Source of the DNA: Diadema setosum
Lineage: Eukaryota; Echinodermata; Echinoidea; Diadematoida; Diadematidae
Reading direction: 5' to 3'
Assembly (NCBI RefSeq): GCF_964275005.1
Contig: NC_092693.1
Span: forward strand, 19,585,206-19,649,205
DNA: 64,000 nucleotides
Below, piece after piece: positions 1 to 26,015 of the stretch. Position 1 is the stretch's first letter. Every line of letters begins with the position of its first letter. Position numbers and translations under genes: made by a program. The notes below the pieces were generated by a model that was given only the letters and a program-made list of their open reading frames with translations, ran no database searches and was not told the DNA's origin.

Positions 1-97
1 ATCTGATCGGCGTACGTCTCCTTCCTTACTGTGTTGTCTGGTGCCGTGTCGATGTTCGCCACATAGTGGAGGATGCTTTCACTGAACCTGGCAAAAG
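1..97 (-). CDS. MROH1: MROH1-like exon 6 (partial, cut by window edge)
   Basis: The acceptor at 98-100 (CCACCAG) is chosen because its phase restores the conserved SSAFARFSES junction; a downstream AG at 89-90 would break it. The exon reads RFSESILHYVANIDTAPDNT and continues past base 1. Its donor is not in the window. Confidence 0.87.
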
Positions 98-3000
98 CTG
101 GTGGAAAGATATTCGAAATGTCCATCCAAAAAATCACAGTTTTGGTCTGCTGTTGAGACTGATTGGATGAAATTGAGTGAAGAGTGAATGGGAGGATGGG
201 TATGAAGTAAAAAGGGATTTACTGAAACAGAATGAGTAGTGAATGTAATGGGTTTGCATAAGGAATGAAAGATGAGAAGATGGAAACATCAGTAACAAAA
301 AGAAATGGATGAATGTGCAAATATGTGTATGATAGACAGCTAGAAGATGGTGGAATGAATGAATCAATAACTGAATGGATAAAAAAACAAATTGATGAAT
401 AGGCACGTAGATAAGCAAAGAACCATTCATCACACAAGAACTATGGATGAACAAAAGTGTGACAGAGTAGTTAGGACAAACATTAATGTGTATGAATAAA
501 TTATTAATACATTGATTCATTGAAAATATATATGTTTGAGCAAAACAGCTCATTTTGCCAATTTGACCTTTAAAAAGAATGCCAGAATCAAAGAACAGGC
601 ACTGAAAGTAATTATTTTCACCTCTGGCAAGATGAGAATTTGGGTCTCTTGGTTATATGCTGGACAAAGACTGCCATCATATTTTGCCCTGAACTGCAAA
701 ACTGTATGGGAAACTGTCAACAGTTGGTTTACTGCAACTTGACATGAGATTGGTCATCAAGTGAATTCATCCACAATATAGGACATGAACCAATATGTAA
801 GCATTACAGGAAGTTATCTAGGCAATTTTCCACCTCCAGATGACTAAAAGGAACTCATAATGACTATCTATATCAAATTCATGACATATCATTAACACTG
901 GGGGGAAAAAAGATAAGTGAGCACAGTTTGTGCCAGTACATGTGACTTACCAGATGAAAAGACCCACTTCATGTTGTCGTGTTTGGCCATGCCCAACATG
1001 GGGATCATTGTGCTCATCACAGCACTCAGGTGTGGGACGAAGCCAAAAGCTGCACGGGAAAGAAAGAAAAAAAAAATGACAGAAAAGGATTTTGTCAGGT
1101 ATCTAGCACAGTCATGCCATATATATTCATCTGTCAAGTTACAATTCAGTGCTGTGAGATTCTTAGCATATCAAGAATTATGGTCAGACTTACATTTGTA
1201 TACACAGTTGCTGTAGAATCAACTGGGAATAGGCAAAATTAACAGGCAGCCTGACAGATATTTCACACTCACTACTAAATAGTCTCATAAGAAGGCATGA
1301 TTTGAAGTGCAACAGTGTATCTTTGTCAAGCATGTCTGCGGGACACAATGTAGATTAAGCTGAAACTAGTAGAAGCATTCAGAGAGCTCAAACCTCTATT
1401 AAGGTTATAGAGTCACTAGGGCCATAAAATGAGATGCACGCATCCTTCAAAAACAAAACAAAAACAAAAACAAAAACAAAATCCTGGAACAGGATCACGA
1501 TTCAGACCACCACCAACCACTAATCACCTGTTTCTTTTAAAACAACAAACATATCCTAGAAACTACATCAAATTCTCTTCATAACCTTGTTACCTGACAA
1601 ACAACAAACAACAAACAAACTCACCAGAAAAAAAAAAAAAAAAAAAAAACTGCCAAGGTGGGGGAAATCTTCATTAGATTGTGTGAAATTGGTTTCAAAA
1701 GGGCTCAACATTTAGATTGCCAATTATAACTGTTCTTTCATCTAGGTGAAAAAAAAAATGAAACAAAGGGCACACACAGATTTCAGCAACAGACAGATCA
1801 GCTCCCACTCAACTCACACCAAAAGTGATAAAGATTTAGTGATGAGACAAGCAAAACTTACGATTAACGTTGGCCAGGTTGGCAAGGGTCTGAACTACAA
1901 AGAAGTGGGGGAGGGCACCTGGCTGAAACTTTGTGTACAGATTCTCCATAACGTCGTTGCAGAAGTTTGTTCCCAGGGCAACGAGGACGTTGCTTGCTGC
2001 CGTCTGCCACTCCGGTTCCACATCCTGAAAGATGATGGCAGTCATAACAAATTAGGTAAGATGATTGTTGATACATTGATAATTACTTTCTTTGTCATAT
2101 GAATTACAGTTATGGTACTGAATGTTTATAAATTGATTGTGACTTTTTTGGGGGTCATATTTTCATTTGTGGCAAGGACAAATGCATCACCTATTACCAT
2201 CTGAGTGCAAAACAAGTTGCATTTATAAATTAGGTGAAAGAATGACTGTAAGTAAAAACAACAATAAAGTGACATTAATGTTATACAGATAGCAAAGGAA
2301 TGCTAAGATAATTCCTTATGCATAAAACTCACGAAACCCACTTTATGTTTTTGTCATTACTTGTGAGCAAATTGCTGCAGTCTTTTCTAATTTGAAGGTA
2401 CAACACAAACAATGGGGCGTTAGTACAAAACCTCTCGCAATGATGCACACTTGCACGTAATGCAAAACAAATGAGAAGCTGAAAAGAAAGCGTAGAACAG
2501 ACAGGCTGGATATTTGTGCCCGAGCTCAGGGGTAGACTGAGAAGCAACGCTACCTTGGAGGCTGTCATTTCATCTGAAGCAAGCTTGATGAGGTCAATGG
2601 CCTGGGCTCCAGGAAAATTGGTCGGGCTCTCCTTCAGGACGCGTTCCATGGTCTGTAGGATCACTGTCCTGTGGTCCTTTGGCAGCTGGACAATGAGGAT
2701 GGTAAGAACCATTAATCTTGTGTGAGCAAATCTTCACCATAATTCTCAATTTCCAGATGTGTGCAAGCCTGGCCTGGAGCAGTTATAAATGCAGTTGTAT
2801 TGTGAACTTTTCTTATGATCTTTTGTTTTGTCTTTTTTTTTGGGGGGGGGGCATGGGGATGGAGGATGAGCAGGATGCATACATACTTTGGAAAAAAATC
2901 CCTGCTTTTATCTCAGAGACCTGTCAGACTCAGATAGATCAAGGCGCTCCTTTTCTTTCACACACACATGCAACACTTTGTACATACCACTCAAACAAGT

Positions 3001-4358
3001 ACCGGTATGCAATTTTTTTCCTTCAGATATTTGTGGTGTTTTCAAGTTGGAAGATTCTCAGTGCAGCTATTATTCATTTACATAGAATCAAGAAAATATG
3101 CCTTTAATCAACAATTTTGATGACTTATTTGAAGTAGTATTATGTGTGTTCCTCAAACCATTACACTGATACACCACAAAAAAAATAATAAGGTGGCCTG
3201 CACTTCATTGAAAAAAGAAGAAGGAGAAGAAGAAGAATCATCACAGAGATATATTTTGCAGCTGTTATGCAAATATAATAGTAAAAATAAAATGAAAGCA
3301 GCCCAGGTATACAAGTTAAAATCAATCGTTATCTTCGCTAGTACTGCTCTGCAGCTCCAAAAAAAAAAAAAAAAGATAAATAAATAAATAAAGAATGATA
3401 AGCTGAAAAGAAAATATAGTGGAATGAGAAGAGCAAATACTGGCAGACTGAATCCAACCTTATTGTGCTTCCTGAGGTAAGAATGGCATGAGCTCAGGAC
3501 AAGTTTGGTTTTCTTCTTGCCAATATCCACAAGTGATGAAATAATGATTCGCCGCACATCGCCTTTCTTGTCATAGGCAGCATCGATTAATGACATCACC
3601 ATACCTGTGCATTTGAGAAACAATAAGCTTCAGTCTGTATCAAAACTTTGGGTTTACCTATGTAAATATACTTGTAGACGCCTACTAGTACTAGGTCTAG
3701 TTGTAGCAATATGAAGTTCATCTTTTCTTTGTAATAATATTAAATTTAAACATCTGCTTATTTTATAGCACACCTGCAATCAGCACAAATATCTCAATAT
3801 TGGCACATATTGCATCTCAAATTAACTTAATGGATACCTTTGTAAATATCTTAAAACCTGGACTCTTGAGGGAGGGAATCGCTGAGTGGCAATGTAGAAA
3901 CCTCACAATTCTTGAACCGATGAAGTAGACGGGTTCTATAATTTCTAGTCACCTAGGCTTAGATCTACTAATTTGAAATAGGATCTATTGTCAGGATCGT
4001 ATTCTTATCTGGAGTCTACGTCAGTAGGCCTACCAGGATATCTAGCTAATGCAAGAGTGAAATACATATGACAGTGAAGGTCAAGAGAAATAAACCCCAA
4101 CTGATCATGAATACACTCCCACTTTAGCGTTCTCGCACGACAACGCCGACGGCGACGTCAACGCAAACGGGCAGCGGGATCGAGGGACGTAATTTTGCCA
4201 CTCCCACTAATTGACAAACGATCACACGCAGAAATATATGCATGGGACTACAACACAGGACAAAACACTGCAAAGATGTGCTCAAATCCATCAATCTTAC
4301 CATCAATCTGGCCACCGGTACCAAGTACCGGTTCCTCACTTGGATTAGGCATGATCAT
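1..4358 (-). CDS. MROH1: MROH1-like HEAT-repeat protein, N-terminal part (gene runs off the left edge)
   Basis: Six minus-strand exons join in phase: 4358-4301, 3604-3459, 2685-2554, 2024-1862, 1049-951 and 97 to below 1, giving the first 231 or so residues. Every boundary has AG/GT splice sites. The joined product follows the N-terminus of vertebrate MROH1 block by block: an MSLIDAAYDK helix, a HSYLRKHNK helix, TMERVL, an AASNVLVALG helix, LPHFFVVQTLANL, FGFVPHLSAVMSTMIPMLG, RFSESILHYVANID and DNTVRKETYAD. These are alternating amphipathic helices of HEAT repeats. The family members are very long (over 1,600 residues), so most of this gene lies outside the window. MROH1 is thought to be a scaffold-type protein whose molecular role is poorly defined. 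The start used is the first of two close ATGs in exon 1, MIMPNPSEEP; the second, two codons on, is equally possible. Assignment rests on remembered similarity to MROH1, and a paralogue of the same family is the main alternative. Confidence 0.85.
98..950. other. MROH1 intron 5 with decayed GAATGAATG-type simple repeat
   Basis: Intron sequence. About 160-500 is a decayed tetranucleotide-like tract rich in GAATGAATG and GATGAATG on the plus strand. Open frames here are by-products of that low-complexity composition. The remainder shows no further structure I can name. Confidence 0.6.
951..1049 (-). CDS. MROH1: MROH1-like exon 5
   Basis: Acceptor GTGCAG and donor TCTG|GTAAGT. It encodes FGFVPHLSAVMSTMIPMLGM followed by AKHDNMKWVFSS, matching the human FGVVPFLPSVLSSLLPVLGV block. 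Both ends are in phase 1. Confidence 0.9.
1862..2024 (-). CDS. MROH1: MROH1-like exon 4
   Basis: Acceptor CTTTCAG and donor AATC|GTAAGT, with 54 codons plus one base. It encodes EWQTAASNVLVALGTNF and then LPHFFVVQTLANLANVN, which closely follows the human segment WQQAASGVLVAVGRQF and LPHCAVLHTLASL. Confidence 0.9.
2554..2685 (-). CDS. MROH1: MROH1-like exon 3
   Basis: The acceptor GTCCAG is followed by 44 codons in phase 0 and the donor CCAAG|GTAGC. The product LPKDHRTVILQTMERVL, then IDLIKLASDEMTASK, aligns with the second MROH1 helix pair (AVLRAMERVL and IILLASSEMT in human). Confidence 0.88.
3459..3604 (-). CDS. MROH1: MROH1-like exon 2 (first HEAT repeat)
   Basis: Acceptor TGCACAG and donor AATAAG|GTTGG. 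Two bases complete the split glycine, followed by 48 codons ending in phase 0. It encodes a helix pair, MSLIDAAYDKKGDVRRI then CHSYLRKHNK, matching the first helix pair of MROH1. Confidence 0.88.
4301..4358 (-). CDS. MROH1: MROH1-like exon 1 (start codon)
   Basis: Encodes MIMPNPSEEPVLGTGGQID and ends in phase 1 (GATG|GTAAG donor). The last base joins the first two bases of the next exon to make glycine. This exon is short, so it is supported mainly by the donor and the exact phase match. Confidence 0.7.
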
Positions 4359-5064
4359 GCAGTCAAGTCGGTAGAATAAGTTATATCTCAGCGTATGTAA
4401 GAATTCGCTAATGTCTTTACGATATTAGCAGCAGGGTTCTCATTCGCACAGCTGTCGCCCTGTTGTCCTGATTCATGGATCTCGTGATAATGAGCGAAAT
4501 CTTTGGCTAAAAACATTTCCAAAAATAGCATGAACCCACAACAAAAAAGCCAAATGGCAAACATTACAAGCGAAGGCTGTCACGTGCGTGTCTGCCGGTC
4601 AAACTTTTGTTTATCTTGTTTTGATGGAGGGTTAGAGGGGGAGACCTGATCATGAAAGGGAAAATGCATTTCTCTGTGACGTTCTAAAATTGTTTGTGGG
4701 TTTGCTGTATTTTGCTTACTGTTCTTCCCTTCATATATTTCACTCCTTCTTTATTCAACTTTTCAGTCTGTCATTCCCACCCTTCTTTCCTTCATTATCT
4801 ATCTTCTCATTCATACATCATTCTCATTCCATCAGTCATTCAATTTTCCTTCATCTATTCATCCATTCATTCATTCATTTATTGATTCATTCATTCATTG
4901 TTTAGAAAACCTATTGTTGCTAAAAGTGTTGTCTTGGCCCTTATGTGAATAATAAAGTAGCCTTTGATTGTTTTCTGGTTTCTACATTGTTTATGGAAGT
5001 TCAATTGCTGATATGTAATCTTAGCAACAGGTGCAAGACATATTTACACTTACAATCCACATCA
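4359..5064. promoter_or_regulatory. Upstream region of the MROH1-like gene
   Basis: This stretch lies just upstream of the minus-strand start codon and should contain the promoter. No TATA box is obvious at a fixed distance. A palindromic E-box CACGTG lies at 4581-4586. About 4,690-4,900 is pyrimidine-rich with CATTCATTCATT runs. The regulatory role is inferred from position only. Confidence 0.3.
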
Positions 5065-5286
<222 letters not shown>

Positions 5287-5989
5287 ATGAATTTATAATG
5301 TGAGCCAACAATAAGATTTGCAGGACAACAAACATTTCTTGCAAACAGAACATATCAATTCAGTCATCTCCATCAATAAATAGTATCATCATCATCATCA
5401 TCATCACTATCATTCCAAAAAAAAAAATATATATACGTACATATATACAACAACAAAAAACTGACAAGGAAAGGTATTATGACTGTTGTAGAAGCAGGTT
5501 ATTTTGTTAAATTCTGATCAAAATGTTTAATATTTGTAAAACTTTTCCAATTCCAGCATAATCATGTGTCTGCACATATGTATGCTAATTATCATTATGA
5601 CTCTCTCCGGAGTGTAGATTAGTGTAGAGGATAGAGAATTATAAGCATCCACAATCATCATGTTGGATCCTTTTGTTTCTATTGTACTACTGCCATGTAT
5701 CATCATCAGTTACCAAAGAGTCAAGTTTTTTTTTTTTTTTGCATATTGTTAGCAACCATTCTGTATGGAATTTCTAATGCATGTAATTATGTTACAGGTG
5801 TATTATGTGTAGTGAAATCTGTTGAAATTGTACATATATACCAGTATTCTGTGTAGTACTGTATTTGTATACATTATAATATCTGATGATAGTGCTGAAA
5901 ATTGATGGAAGTGTGAAGCTATGCCATAAAGAGAATGAATAAATCAAATCAAACCAAAATCAAATAATATTATATACCTCATATATAGA

Positions 5990-6560
5990 ATCCTCTCATC
6001 TGATTGGTTAAAAGCGGAGTCATGAAAATAAGCTGTGCCCCATTTTTGATTTACTATGCCCGGCACCGGGGCACAGTAAATCAACTGTGCCCTGTAAATA
6101 GGTTTGGAGACAGTCGCGACCCCGTACACATAGATCGCTCATATGTACGCACAAATGATACCACCGACGCGCATTCGATCAGGCGTGCTGTAAAAGAGAC
6201 TAGCGGTCACTGCGCCTGTAAAAACGTTTGGAGACAGTCGCAACACCGTACACTGTACACATAGATGTTCACTCATGTACGCACCAATGATACGACCGCC
6301 GCGCTGTCGATAAGCATTGATTACGAGTGCTGTAAAAGAGACTAGAATCCATATTTCGTTCTTATTTCGGAATCTATATTTCCAGTATATAAAACAATAA
6401 TGACTGCTTGATATTCGGGGCACAGTTAAAATTATGTAGGCCCTCGGTGATGTGAAAACCATAACCATGCCCTCAGCTTCGCTTCAGGCATAGATACCGT
6501 TTTCACATCACCTTGGGCCCATAATTTTAACTGTGCCCTCATAGCAGTCATTATTGTATA
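5990..6560. repeat. Composite repeat: 125-140-bp tandem duplication plus hairpin
   Basis: A unit beginning GTTTGGAGACAGTCGC occurs at 6102 and again at 6226 and includes the shared motif GTGCTGTAAAAGAGACTAG. It is followed by a palindrome (about 6393-6559) whose arms carry GGGCACAGTTAAAATTATG and its complement. A similar GGGGCACAGTAAAT motif flanks the left side. No coding capacity. This is probably a decayed mobile element, but no clear target duplication is visible. Confidence 0.7.
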
Positions 6561-6670
6561 CTGGTTCCTGATACAAAAACTTTTGGTGTACATCTTTTTC
6601 ATCATTTTCTTCATTATTTAAGTCTAATGTTTTGGTCTATAGCATGCATGGTATCATGTATTTCATCATA

Positions 6671-8737
6671 CAGTGAAACCCCGTTATAACGAGGTCGTGG
6701 GACCGGCGATATTACCTCGTTATAACCGGTACCTCGTTATAACCGTACGCATCAAAAACAAGAAAAACATAAGCACGACATCGGAAATACCCATCAATGA
6801 AAGAAACTTAAGAACATCCTTTGCGTTGTTATTACACAATTATGGATCATTATTATGAGATAATAAAAGGGAAATTATTTGTGAATTAGACGAAAAAAGT
6901 AGGGGTTGAAGTGAGATAATTCTTATTGTAATTCTGTTTGTTAATTTTTCCTAACACCAGCGCAAATAGAGTAAAATACAGGCGTTGTTTACCATAACTT
7001 GGCGAGGTGTTTTACGCTGTTGGTGCCCAGCGGGAATGCGATGATTTCATGAATCATTTCGGCTGTAATCTTGTAATTATGTTCGTTGCGCTCGAAGGGA
7101 TTAAAAATGCGTCCTTTATTTTCTTCCGAAAATCTCTTCGCGTTTTGTACATCCGTTCTTGAAAATATGCGACAGGATTGAATGTGGAAAGTTACGTTGT
7201 GATCCTTTTACGCAGTTCTGTACCTCATAGACCATTCTGAAAGAAAGAAAAATCTTCATTGTGAAATGCAGTGTTAAAATTGTGATAATGAACAAACCCA
7301 GAGCTATTAAAACTAATAAATACGTTTGTTTCTTTTTCTGATTTAGGTTACAGCGTTATAAACTATTTTTTTACGCTACTGTCACCTAGCGAGATCGCGA
7401 TAATTTCAGAGTAACATACATGCGTTGTTTACCGTTAACTTGAGAGGTATTTTACGCTGTTGGAGCCCAGCGGGAATTCGATAATTTCATGAATCATTTC
7501 GGCTGTAATTTTATACAATATAATATGATCGTTGCGTCCGACGGGATTAAAGATGCGTTCTTTATTTTCTTTCGAAAATCTCTTCACGTTTTGTACATCC
7601 TTGAACTGTTAAATGCGTTTGTTTCTTTTTCCGAACACCGATTAAGTAGGTTAACATGCGTTATTCAACTATTTTTATGCTACTGTCACACGGCGAGATC
7701 GCGATGATTCCATTAATCATTTCGGCTTTAATCATACACACTCATATTTAGATTATCATTTGTTAAATGATAATGAACAAATCCAGATTTATTCAAATTA
7801 ATAAATGCGCTTGTTTCTTTTTCTGAACACCGATTAAGGAGGTTAACATGCGTTATTCAACTATTTTTACGCTACTGTCACCCGACGGGATCGCGATGAT
7901 TTCATTAATTATTTCGGCTTTAATCATACACACTCATATTTAAATTATCATTTGTTAAATGATAATGAACAAATCCAGATCTATTCAAATTAATAAATGC
8001 GTTTGTTTCTTTTTCTGAACACCGATTAAGGAGGTTAACATGCGTTATTCAACTATTTTTACGCTACTGTCACCCGACAGGATCGCGATGATTTCATTAA
8101 TTATTTCGGCTTTAATCATCCACACTCATATTTGCTAAGCAGCAAAAGAACTGGAAGTCGGAACTAAAAATGAAAAGGATATAATTATGAGTTGCACACG
8201 CATTCCAATTGTCCATTTTTGGCCACAAGTGTCGCTACAAGTTTTTGAATGCGTTATCTTTCTTTTCTTTTTTTTTTCTCGTTGCGCTGTGGTCTGCCCT
8301 AATATCACGCACGCCTATCTCGCGGAAAAGAAAATCGAATGATTATGTTTAATGATTTAGTAGGAACATCGGAAGGCATTCCTGTGTCTTATCGCGTGAT
8401 TTAGAAGAAAACATGGAAGGAACGGTTCTCTGCAAAACGGAAAAAGACGTGGATAGCGTGAATTCGGTTTTCAGTGTTTCATTTGTCGCGTGTTTGAAAG
8501 CGGCAATTTAGTCAAGAAATGGAACCCCGTTATATCCGATCAAATTGCTTATGTTTTTCTTTATCATGATGCACCGAAATTGTCCTCGTTATAACCGGAA
8601 TCTCGTTATAACCGAACTCGTTATAACCGATTCGTTCTGCCATAGGTTTACACGCAAAGGAAAACGGGACCGACGCGATCACCTCGTTATAAGCGGTTCC
8701 TCGTTATAACCGAACTCGTTATAACGGGGTTTCACTG
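6671..8737. mobile_element. Non-autonomous pogo/Tigger-like element (2,067 bp)
   Basis: Terminal inverted repeats CAGTGAAACCCCGTTATAAC at the left and its complement at the right are flanked by TA on both sides, the signature of Tc1/mariner-pogo insertions. Extra ACTCGTTATAACCG motifs lie inside both ends. There is no transposase frame. The interior is filled with a minisatellite (7,327-8,130). The ends resemble those of the intact Tigger at 54,243 but differ enough to mark a sister family. Confidence 0.9.
7621..8130. repeat. 192-bp minisatellite inside the pogo-like element
   Basis: GTTTCTTTTTC recurs at 7621, 7813 and 8005, an exact 192-bp spacing. Each unit carries ACACCGATTAAG, ATGCGTTATTCAACTATTTT and ATTTCGGCTTTAATCAT. 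More diverged copies occur upstream (about 7,010-7,100 and 7,330-7,530), showing earlier rounds of expansion. Confidence 0.9.
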
Positions 8738-9100
8738 TAGTTTCTTTACAAAAAGTTATTCCTCAACAATACCTTGTTTTCTATATAAGCTTTGCTCTTA
8801 TCAAGCTTCTCATTCCACATTTTGATGTGCAATATTCATATTAGATATAGTTCTGCACAATCATGCATCAAAGTCCTCAGAACTGTCATTTGTTATTGGA
8901 TTTACCCCTGCTATGTGTTTAGATGTATACTTTATTGTTCCCTTCATTTTGTTCTCTTTCCTGCAATCAAAATGATTACACAAAGACATTGAAAAAAAAA
9001 AAAGAACTTTGAATGATATTCAAATCAACAGGTAGTTTTATTGACAATTGTACATGCTGCATGTACAGAATTATGCAACATACTAGTAATTGCAATACAG
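8738..9100. other. Intergenic, no feature seen
   Basis: Unique AT-rich sequence between two mobile elements. Short open frames have no recognisable similarity. Confidence 0.6.
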
Positions 9101-10402
9101 ACTAGAAATGTCGCTTTGGCGACTGGTATGCCTCCGCCATAATGCATGATTTTCCCAATAGGTCTAGATAGTACATGTGGACACTGTGTGATTACATTTT
9201 CAAAAAATTGGCAAAATATTGGAATGACAAGTTTGTCACAAATGTGTTGAATGTTCACCTTCCTTGACGTAGGTTTAATTGGATGAATAGGAGAGCATGT
9301 ATCTAGGGATTTAAGGACTTTAACTTGACTTTGACCCATTCATACATTTAGGCACTGAGTAATTTTCAAGGTACAGGTGTGGAGAAAAAGTGCAATTTCT
9401 GGATTGAATAGTAAATTGTTACCATTTTCATCTGGCCCTTGACCCTAAAATTCATAAGATAATTACTTTCAGGTAGAACATGCATAATATGTACTAAGTT
9501 TCAAGGTAACTTGAGCCACTTCCGAGATACACTGTATGGAGGAAAAAGTTAGTTCAGCACTTTCACTTGATCTTTGACCTTTTGACCTTTGAGGCAAAAA
9601 GAGAAAAAAAAAACTTTCCAGAGAATTTCTATTAGGTTACACACGCATACACCAAGTGTAAAAAAATAACCCTGCTGGCATTGCATAAATATGAGGGTAA
9701 TAGTAAAATTTTGAAGTCTTGCACTTGACCTTTGACTCCTGACCTTTGACCCCATGAACCCTACATTCTCTAGATAATCACTTCCAGTCAGTACATGTAT
9801 ATACTATGTTCCATGAAGATACCTTGAACAAATTTCCAAGGTACGGAGAAAAAAAAGAAGTTTTAATATTTTTACTTGACCTTTTGACCTTTGACCTCAT
9901 GACCCAAACTTTCACCAGAGAATCTTAATTGGGTAATACATGTATACACTAAGTTTCAAGAAAATCTCTTCAGGCATTCAATAGATATGGTGGAAATAGT
10001 GAAATTCTATGTATTTGACCCTGACCTTTTGACCTTTGACCTTTGACCTCATGACCCAAACTTTCAACAGAGAATCTTAATTGGGTAAAACATGTATACA
10101 CTAAGTTTCAAGAAAATATCTTCAGGCATTCAATAGATATGGTGGAAATAGTGAAATTTTATGTATTTGACCTTGACCTTTTGACCTTTGACCTTGAGCA
10201 TGTGCACCCAAAAGTTGATAGGCACAACTTCACCCCCCAATACACATACATGCCAAGTTTCATTAGGATACCTCAACAGGTTTCGATAGTTACCTTGTCC
10301 ACAAAATTCATTACGGACGGACAGAAGGACGGACGGACGGACGGACGGACAACCCGAAAACATAATGCCTCCGGCACCACTTCGTGGCGGAGGCATAAAA
10401 AT
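9101..10402 (-). mobile_element. Dispersed repeat with TGACCTTTGACC arrays, copy 1
   Basis: Bounded by ACTAGAAATGTCG with ATGCCTCCGCC at the left and a hairpin (GCCTCCGGCACC, CACTTCG, TGGCGGAGGC) at the right. The interior consists of diverged units of roughly 150 bp, each with TGACCTTTGACC-type runs and a phrase such as TACACTAAGTTTCAAGA. A GGAC run lies near 10,317-10,350. A second copy in the opposite orientation lies at 36,698-37,692. No transposase is visible, so the class is unknown. Strand is given relative to copy 2. Confidence 0.85.
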
Positions 10403-12221
10403 AGCTGTAAGATCCACTGCTTTTTCTTCCTTCCCCATCCCCCACCCCGCCCCCAATATCACAGTTTGACGAGAAATTAACAAAACTATGAAGAAAAGGC
10501 ATTGCTATGGAAGATTGCAATACACACAGCTAATGAATGGGAGAGGTGTTGGCAGCAAAAGTTTGTGACAGTGTAAACATACCATTGATTTCACTTCAAT
10601 ATAATGCAGTTGCAACAACCTTGATATGAGACCATTATGAAAGGCTGGAAAGAACATGAATATTCCATGATAGTACGAGCCAAAAAACTTTTGCTGCTGA
10701 CACCTTCCAACACATTTACAAGGAAGAGGCATATTCCCCCAGCCTTTTAGAAACTGGTCGTTCGATTTAAGTTTCACTCTGTTCCCCTGTGCTTTCACGT
10801 GATACAAACTCATGACACGAGCATTATCTCCCAAATGCTACAGTATAGGAGACAATGTGTCATATCAAAAATTATTATGATAATTATCCTGTATGGTCTT
10901 ATTCAACTGTATTGGTAATGCCGTGCAGTACTTTATGGATAATTTTCTCCTCTGTTTGTTTGTTTGTTTGTTTGTTTGTTTGTTTGTTTGTTTTTTCTTA
11001 CTTTTTGTGGAGTGCAAATTTGGGCAAAAGTACAGACCCTCAAATACTACATCAAATGGTACCTAACAAATTCAAGCATGAGATAATCTATCCATACTTC
11101 AAGCGGCAAGTAATAACTGCCACTATAATGACTGTCATCTATGGTTTGTTTCCAATTATCATGAATTTTGAACATTCCATCCTTACAGCGATGACTATAC
11201 GACTGAACACCAGAAGAGCTGTCATCTTAGAACATACAGGATTCACTTGTATGCTCAATTTCTGGTGCACATTCATGTCATCTATTCCATCCAAACAGAC
11301 ATTGAATATGCAACGTTCAAGATACTCTTTACAGCAGAACATTACTTATCTCCTCAATATAGCCCAATGATAACTATGAATGTTACACGTAGGTTTTTCA
11401 GACATACTGAGTTAGTGTCATCACCTACTTCAAGGCCGGTGGAACTGGAGGGGGGGGGGGGGGGGGGGGGGGGCTCAGGCCCCCAGTTTTTTTTTGCACA
11501 ATACATAGTAATACATAGGGTGTAACCACTTTGCACCCCCCCCCCCCCCCCCCACTTTTTTCATCCCGGAAGTGGCATCAGAACTAATAGAATGTGGTTA
11601 AGCTTTTGATGTTTGCGAGCCAATGAAGCGCGGGAGCAGCCTGTTTTTGGTTTTTTTTTTTGCTTGTCAGCTGAAGAAACCTGGAAGGGGCACCAGAAAA
11701 TATAAAGTGCCCCCCCCCCCCCCCACTTTTCAAAACGTGGCGCTGGCCATGTACTTTGCTCGATGATTTGATGCTTCTTGGCATTCATTTTTTTATAAAA
11801 GGTATAGTTTGGTGGAAAAACAGCATTTTTACCTTTCCTGCAATAGACTTGTGTAGTAAATTCGCAATTTGGGGAAAAACAGCATTTTCCATGAAACCTG
11901 CAGTATTTTTGGCCAAAAAAAAAAGAAGAAAAAAAAAAAACAGTACGAAAAACTGCAAAAAAAAAAAAAACAGTTGGCATCTCTGCCATGGTGTCCAAGT
12001 TTCATGCTGGTACTCATATCCTGTGCCAGAGTACCTTATCCTTCTTCTCCAATTCGTACAGCAAACAAGTTTGTCTGGTCTTCAACATGGTAACAAAGGT
12101 CACATCATTGAAAATCTTGGTGTGACCCAGTTTTTTTGTTTTTCCTCTGGAAGACTCCATCAAGAAGGAAGATGGGCAGTTTTATGTCATTGCACATTTG
12201 GTCATAAACCGAGGGCTGCTT
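10403..12221. other. Intergenic stretch downstream of SPG7
   Basis: Contains a GTTT tetranucleotide run (about 10,952-10,995), a G run near 11,451-11,473, C runs near 11,537-11,553 and 11,709-11,724, and A runs near 11,920-11,970. These homopolymers create poly-Gly, poly-Pro and poly-Lys open frames that are not genes. The SPG7 3' UTR should start just below 12,222 on the minus strand, but no AATAAA is evident in the first 200 bases. Confidence 0.6.

Positions 12222-26015
<13,794 letters not shown>

Noticed and set aside
10139..10480. 113-codon frame with Asp/Leu-rich repeats
   Set aside because: It is the translation of the TGACCTTTGACC repeat and the GGAC run in a mobile element.
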